A DNA stretch of 64,000 nucleotides, taken from contig OU612070.1 of assembly GCA_914767715.1 (NCBI GenBank), positions 3,737,501 through 3,801,500 on the forward strand, written 5' to 3'. Made by a program: the position numbers and the translations under genes. The DNA comes from Membranipora membranacea (taxonomy: Eukaryota; Bryozoa; Gymnolaemata; Cheilostomatida; Membraniporidae). Of the stretch, positions 34,661 to 64,000 are shown one piece after another; position 1 is the stretch's first letter; the number at the start of each line of letters is the position of its first letter. The notes under the pieces are model-generated. The model saw only the letters and a list, made by a program, of their open reading frames with translations. It was not told the origin of the DNA and ran no database searches.

Positions 34661-37600
34661 CTGCAAATTTACAGAATTTAATATCGCTTTGTGACCAAGG
34701 GGCTCATTGTTAATGGCCATGGTTATATAATATATGAGTTTCCATATAAAAATCAAGTCAAATTCTAAATTGGTTTGGTTTGGGAATTCCATAGATATGC
34801 ATCATGGGATCCCTTATCCTCTTAAATTTTATTGATTTGTTATTGTTTACTCTCTGAAACAGAAGTCTTCAAAGTGCTACGTCTTGAAAGAGCATGGCAA
34901 ACAGTAGACTGTTTCGACAAGCATTGCTAGAAGGAGAGGGGACCCCTTCGGCAAAGCTTGTCAAGACAGGGTAAGGAGCCAGCAGATGAATTTTTTGAGT
35001 TATCGTGATTTGCTTGTTTAGTAATGAAATCAATTGATAAAATTTGCAGTTCAACTATGCCTGGGAACCCAAAAGCCATTATCCTACCTCTAAAAATGTA
35101 ACCGTGAAACAGTATCTATCTATTCTATCTATTCTATCTAGACATACCTACTACCTATGGTATTGAGGAGGGGTCAATGAATAAAATAAAAAAGAGCTAA
35201 GTAGATCTGCTGTAGCCATATTCTACTGATTATCCATTGTGCAGCAGCAGCAAGCAAGGCAATGAAATCACCAGATCTGGACAACAGATCACAGCAAACA
35301 GCAACTCCAACCACCTACACAGCAACAAGCAGGCACCACAAATCCAGGACAGCAAACAATCCAGTCACTGTCAGCTCCAATCAGGATTCACAACAGGTAA
35401 GCTGCCACCATGTTGTAAAGTATAATTACCTGGTAAGTGTATGATTTGTGGTTCTTTATAGCTGACCAAACTAACTAATATAATGAGTACTCATTTAGTT
35501 ATCTATGTATAAGTTTCTTAATTTGTCTGCTTCAGGCTCCTCGTGGTGATCCCCTAACTAACTCCAAAACCAAAGAGCCGCAATCCATACATGTCCTCCA
35601 CATAAGAGTGCGACAACATGACCAACATGTGATGTAAATAATAATAATAATACAGAAATATATGGTGTGTATCTTGTGGTTGCGACATAAACAATATCAC
35701 ATCAGTCAAGCAAGAAAACATTTAGTACTAGCCTGTATATTTTGATTTACCTAAGAAGTTGTGCCCACATGACTAATTTCACTACTGCATGCCGGGAAAT
35801 ACCATAAATCTTAGAAGTTGTCCTCACTACACTATTGAAACAGTTTCCGGGTTGGTTTCCCACAATCCTTCAGTACAGCCATTTTGCTGAGCTTCCTGTG
35901 GATTTGACTTTTGACACTGAGCACAGAAAATCTTGGCAAAGAAGATCCTTCTCACAGAAGGCATTGTCAATCCGTGAATTAAGGTAAGTTTGGGTGTGTA
36001 TATTTGTCCCTCCATTATATGACTGCCAGCTGGTTTGTTGTATGGTATATGCAGTGCACAGCTAGTGCAATAGTAAGTCATGTACTGTAGGTAGTAAGTA
36101 TTATGTATTGTATGTAAGTATTGTTTGTGTTATGCAGAGACTGAGAGTGAGAGAGAGTAGTGAGAGAGCGATAGAGAGAAAAGATGTCAGATGATGATGA
36201 GACATTAATTGATAAATTAAAGAGCCTAGTTTTAGCATTATTATTTATTTGTTTGTCATTGTTTGTCATCAATATGATCATAGAATGTAGTTGAGTGTGT
36301 AGGACTATCTAAACATTGAGCTGTGTGTTTAGTATTATTTATGTAGACAAAGTCAAATGACTGTTCTCTCAAAAATGCCTTACCATATGAGGCACACGAC
36401 GTTATACCACCTAGTAGTTTACGAGTGTTCTAAAATATTTGAGGTAAGAATCGAGGTAAGAATTATTACTTGATATCACATGATATTGAAGAGATACTAA
36501 TTCTACTGGTGAAGGTTCCAGCGAAATTCCAGACTCTTGGTTATCGGTAGTCTATTCGTAATCAGTTTGTGCCAGGTCGCCTAATCATATTGAGTTGATT
36601 TTCACCATTTGCCCGAACTTCAACTGTCATATTAGGAGGATCCTAGGACAAAACAACAGTAATTACACAGTTAAGCAGCAGAACAAAAAACTGTTTTTGG
36701 GAATGTCACAGTTGCAGTGTGGTACGAGGGAGCCTACTGTTTGAAATGCCAGGATGCAGACGAATTCTGTCTTTTCTGTCATAATATCTGTCTCGACTGC
36801 ATCTCAATATTCAAACATATATTGTATATTAATATAAAGGTCCTATGTATATATATCATTATTATGTAGTACTAGTTAGTGTATTACTCCAGATGGATCT
36901 GAGTTTTGGCAGATCAGCTTGTTTACTTCTTGATGATGAGGCCTCCTGATAAACCATACAACATATACAAAAATTTGATAAATATATGTAGCCTATGCTA
37001 TCATGGCTATATCTACATAATTTTCAATTCAATTTAATCAACTCAAGTTTCACTGAAATACCCATCAACATAGATGTCTTTTCACATCATCCTCCCTTAT
37101 GAGTCAGGTCATGGTTCTTTAGTAACCTCCTGAATGCAATTCAGTCCTTGTAATCGTCGAAGAAACAGAGCTATCATACTAGCAAAAACTGGTTGGTCAC
37201 TGGGTCCTTAGGATGACCATCATCCATAATGTCGTATGTCCTTATGAGACAAAATTGACCTGGATATTTGTAACCATCCTGGCTAATTTTCCTATTTGTA
37301 GATATCGGCAACATTGAAAGTTGATGGTAACAGCTAAATCGGAGCTATTGATCTGTTGCTGACTCACTTAGGGCTCTAACGAATAACCTACTGGATTAAT
37401 CACGCTGACTGTCGAAGCAAACACTTCATATTTATACCTGCATCACCAAAACTCGACGATTGGCACGAAACGCGGTTAGTTAAAAAATACCACCATAACA
37501 AATTTTAAGTAGTCAGTCTGAATATTTGTGTCCGCCTTATGAGCAAGTTATTAGCAAATTTGATTTTTTTGGCTATTATGTGTAGAGGGAAGAGTTGCTG

Positions 37601-40091
37601 TGTGGTGTGGAGAAGACTAATTCATCACATGGGTGCATTCTAATCCCCCATGGAATGCGACAGGCTGGCCTCATAATGAGATATGACTCAAAGAAAATCT
37701 ATCCCAATGGTTAGGAATTTATTTATTGACCAATAATGTGCTACCATTGATTTAATGGTGAAATCCCAATTCAAATGATCAATGTTTTTTGTAATTTACG
37801 TAAGTGCTCAAACTGTGGTATGGCGATGAAGACCTCTTAGCACAATAATAATAATAATATTGGTGTTGATACCTCTCAACTTCAAAACCGGCTTGTGAGC
37901 AGTCAGAGAATATGCTGCAGTTTGCCAGCGGCTTTGGGCTGGGGAATACAAAATGAATCAGGCAGACAGGGCAGCAAGGCTAACCAACAAGAGCGATCTA
38001 ACTAATTACCCAAATGAGATAATGATGATTAGATGTAGAGAGATAGATACAGAGCAGTGTCTAGGCTAACCTAACGTGACTATCAGCTTGTTACAGCTAA
38101 CAACATGCTGACTGATGCATAGGGCCTAGGGAGAATTGATGAGAGGTTGCTGATTTCAGAGCAATCTACTGATTGCCTTGTCTAACAGCAAAGCCAAATG
38201 AAAATGTGATTAACGACTGTGCTTTACTTGAGCCTATGTTTACACTATAGCCCTGTAAGGTCAGTGTACCTGTGCCTCAAACATGTCAGTGTTTGACATC
38301 CGGAGATGTGGTTTAGATTGTTAGGTCAGCTCAAATTCACAATTTGACAAGATTGCTCCATAGTTACGTTGCAGGAAAAAATGCACTATGTTTATGCTAA
38401 TGTTACCCTTGCTTTGGTAATTAGTATTCATTCAAAACTTTGCGGTTATTCAAGAGTCACAGAGGTGGAAACGGCTGCCCTGCCTATTGTGATATTGAGG
38501 GGTCCAAAGTTATAGCCGTGGCTTATGAACATTGACAACCATTTTGATTTCACATTCAATGTATAGTTTGTGCCTACCAACCTAACCTAGCATTATAGTG
38601 GACAGGTCGCATAATATTAGAGAATATTATACCAATAAATTTCAGCTGCGAGATTTTGGAACACATATTTTGTAATAGCAGGCTCTGTGATACTTTCTAA
38701 CTAATTGAGATTTGACTAAATGGCAGCAGCTCACCTACATACACCTACATTACACCTACACACATCTACTCGGTCAGACCTGAAATGTCTCACTCTGATA
38801 TATTTTAAGTCACAAAGATATGATTGAGATGTGAGACAGGGATTGGTTGTATTATGGATTAAAGATGCTCAAAATGATATCTAATCCACTGCAATGGCTT
38901 TTCAAAATCTGAAAGCACAAAGCCTTCTTATTACCCTGTGTATGCTCAGTAAACACCACAATTATTACTCATTCATGGGCAAACTTTAGCCCTCAGCTTA
39001 TGCAATTCTATAGTGGGTGAAGGGTTCTTTTGTGGAGAGCCTCTGCAAAACTGGCTTATAACAATATTCGTACTGTTTATAAAACTGTCTGAAAATGTTG
39101 TACATTCAATCAATGCTCAAAATACACACTTCAATCAAGATCATAGCCTTATCAGGGCCTGGTTTGGCAACAATACGCTCATGGATATTACCAGCATTCA
39201 TTCATACATTCATGTATTACGCTTTCTGCTAAATTTTCATTACTAGTAAACTACAGGGCATTATCTTTCTTATTTGGCTGATTAGAAAGAAACGCTGACA
39301 TTTGCGTCAGCTGCTGCTGCAACAACGGATGAGTGAATGAAAAGCTCTGCAATTAGAATACTATAAATCCATTATACTATTACTTCCTTCAAAGATGATT
39401 GTGAAAAATGAGACCAAGACATGTTGATGGCCACATACAAAAATGTAACGTGGGGTGATATGAATTCATATGTTGATACAGCAGTTGCCATCACACTTGT
39501 TTGTTGGCCCATTTCGAGCTATGCAGGCCCACCAATAAATGATTTTGATGTATATGCGTCTGTTTTAACAATTTGTCCGAGTCTGTACACCCCCTACCTG
39601 CATACCTGTAATGATAGGTGAACGATTTCTATCAAATAGATTCGGTAAAAGTGGGTTTACAAAATTTATGGGCAATCATGAGGCTGGCCCAATCACACCA
39701 TTGTCTAAACATTCACTGATTTGCAAAGGATAGTCACAATCTTCAAATTCCAGGCAGGTCATGCGTGGATGTTGATCACCGGTTTCTCTTGCCCAATGTA
39801 ATGGGGGGATATGAACCGTGTTAATTGGCTCAGTGTCATGTTCTCTTTGAGAGATTGCAGTGTGGTGGCACCTGCAGTCCACCAGGCTGTGCAGGTTATT
39901 CTTACCTTGTACTTTTATTTGTTTGATGTCACAATGTCACAATCTTAACCTTACTGGAATTCCTAAGAATATAATGTCATATTTAGACTATTTTAGGCCA
40001 TGGCATCTAATTAACCGCATATACATAGGCCCACACACTTTGTCTCTTGTCTATTGATCTGACATCATCATACTCTTCTGCTTTACACAGG
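34661..40091. other. Long intergenic region upstream of MRCK
   Basis: No exon with protein similarity found. Contains minor microsatellites: TCTATCTATTCTA (about 35115-35140), AATAATAATA (35637 and 37846) and a GA-rich stretch (36140-36185). A non-coding first exon and promoter of MRCK must lie somewhere here but cannot be pinpointed. Confidence 0.45.
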
Positions 40092-40165
40092 TAATGTAGC
40101 AGGATTACCGGATATAGCCTCAAATCGGCGACACAAGCGGTGGTAGATACAGGGTCGGCGGCATC
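40092..40165 (+). other. Probable 5' UTR part of MRCK exon with the start codon
   Basis: A pyrimidine-rich stretch ending TTCTGCTTTACACAG (40077-40091) could be a splice acceptor, placing 74 bases of 5' UTR before the ATG. The start context is CATCATGGCC, a good Kozak match. The upstream non-coding exon is not identified. Confidence 0.4.
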
Positions 40166-63983
<23,818 letters not shown>

Positions 63984-64000
63984 GTAAGTTTACTAAAATT

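Noticed and set aside
39676-39882. Minus-strand exon with Cys/His-rich peptide
   Set aside because: No supported splice sites or domain, and the Cys/His spacing fits no zinc finger.

Overview
The window is nuclear DNA of a metazoan, most likely a marine invertebrate. The reasons are short phase-compatible exons separated by GT-AG introns of a few hundred to a few thousand bases, an AT-rich non-coding background full of short transposons and minisatellites, and a single gene with the complete architecture of animal MRCK (myotonic dystrophy kinase-related Cdc42-binding kinase). The phylum cannot be fixed from sequence alone; F-type lectin, pentraxin/PAN and PhyH-type genes next to each other are typical of lophotrochozoans, hemichordates, amphioxus and cnidarians. 

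Layout. 95-1602 (minus): two exons of an unrecognised protein, probably continuing off the left edge. 3453-7645 (minus): an ankyrin-repeat and SOCS-box (ASB-type) E3 adaptor gene with one unresolved reading-frame junction. 8-17 kb: no host gene recognised, but LINE relics, a 713-bp element with TTA target duplications, a foldback element, a young hAT-type MITE and tRNA-derived SINEs. 17205-18965 (plus): a pentraxin/LamG-like plus PAN/Apple protein, with a decayed duplicate of its central exon at 20.45 kb. 22385-27168 (plus): a phytanoyl-CoA-dioxygenase-family gene that has lost a splice acceptor, has a phase break and carries a stop, so it reads as a pseudogene; a 26-bp minisatellite has multiplied one of its splice donors eight times. 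27.2-31 kb: minisatellites and the second hAT MITE copy. 31132-32919 (minus): exons of an F-type lectin (F5/8C-like) domain protein. 33-40 kb: mostly featureless, with an array of an ACGTCGCAA motif. 40166-63983 (plus): 28 coding exons of MRCK running off the right edge inside the CNH domain, about 1,539 residues encoded so far. 

Functional picture. The best-supported gene is MRCK, a Cdc42 effector kinase that drives actomyosin contractility. All catalytic residues and all eight C1 zinc ligands can be read. Two optional exons fit its phases exactly: a 15-nt microexon in the coiled coil, and a 147-nt Arg/Pro-rich cassette that would insert 49 residues inside the PH domain. The other genes (ASB adaptor, lectin-like secreted proteins, PhyH oxygenase) have no obvious pathway link and look like an ordinary eukaryotic neighbourhood. 

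No dramatic new system such as an immune island or viral integration is visible. The most novel observations are the PH-domain cassette exon, the splice-donor minisatellite, the pair of nearly identical hAT MITEs with intact 8-bp target duplications, and the unusual motif arrays.
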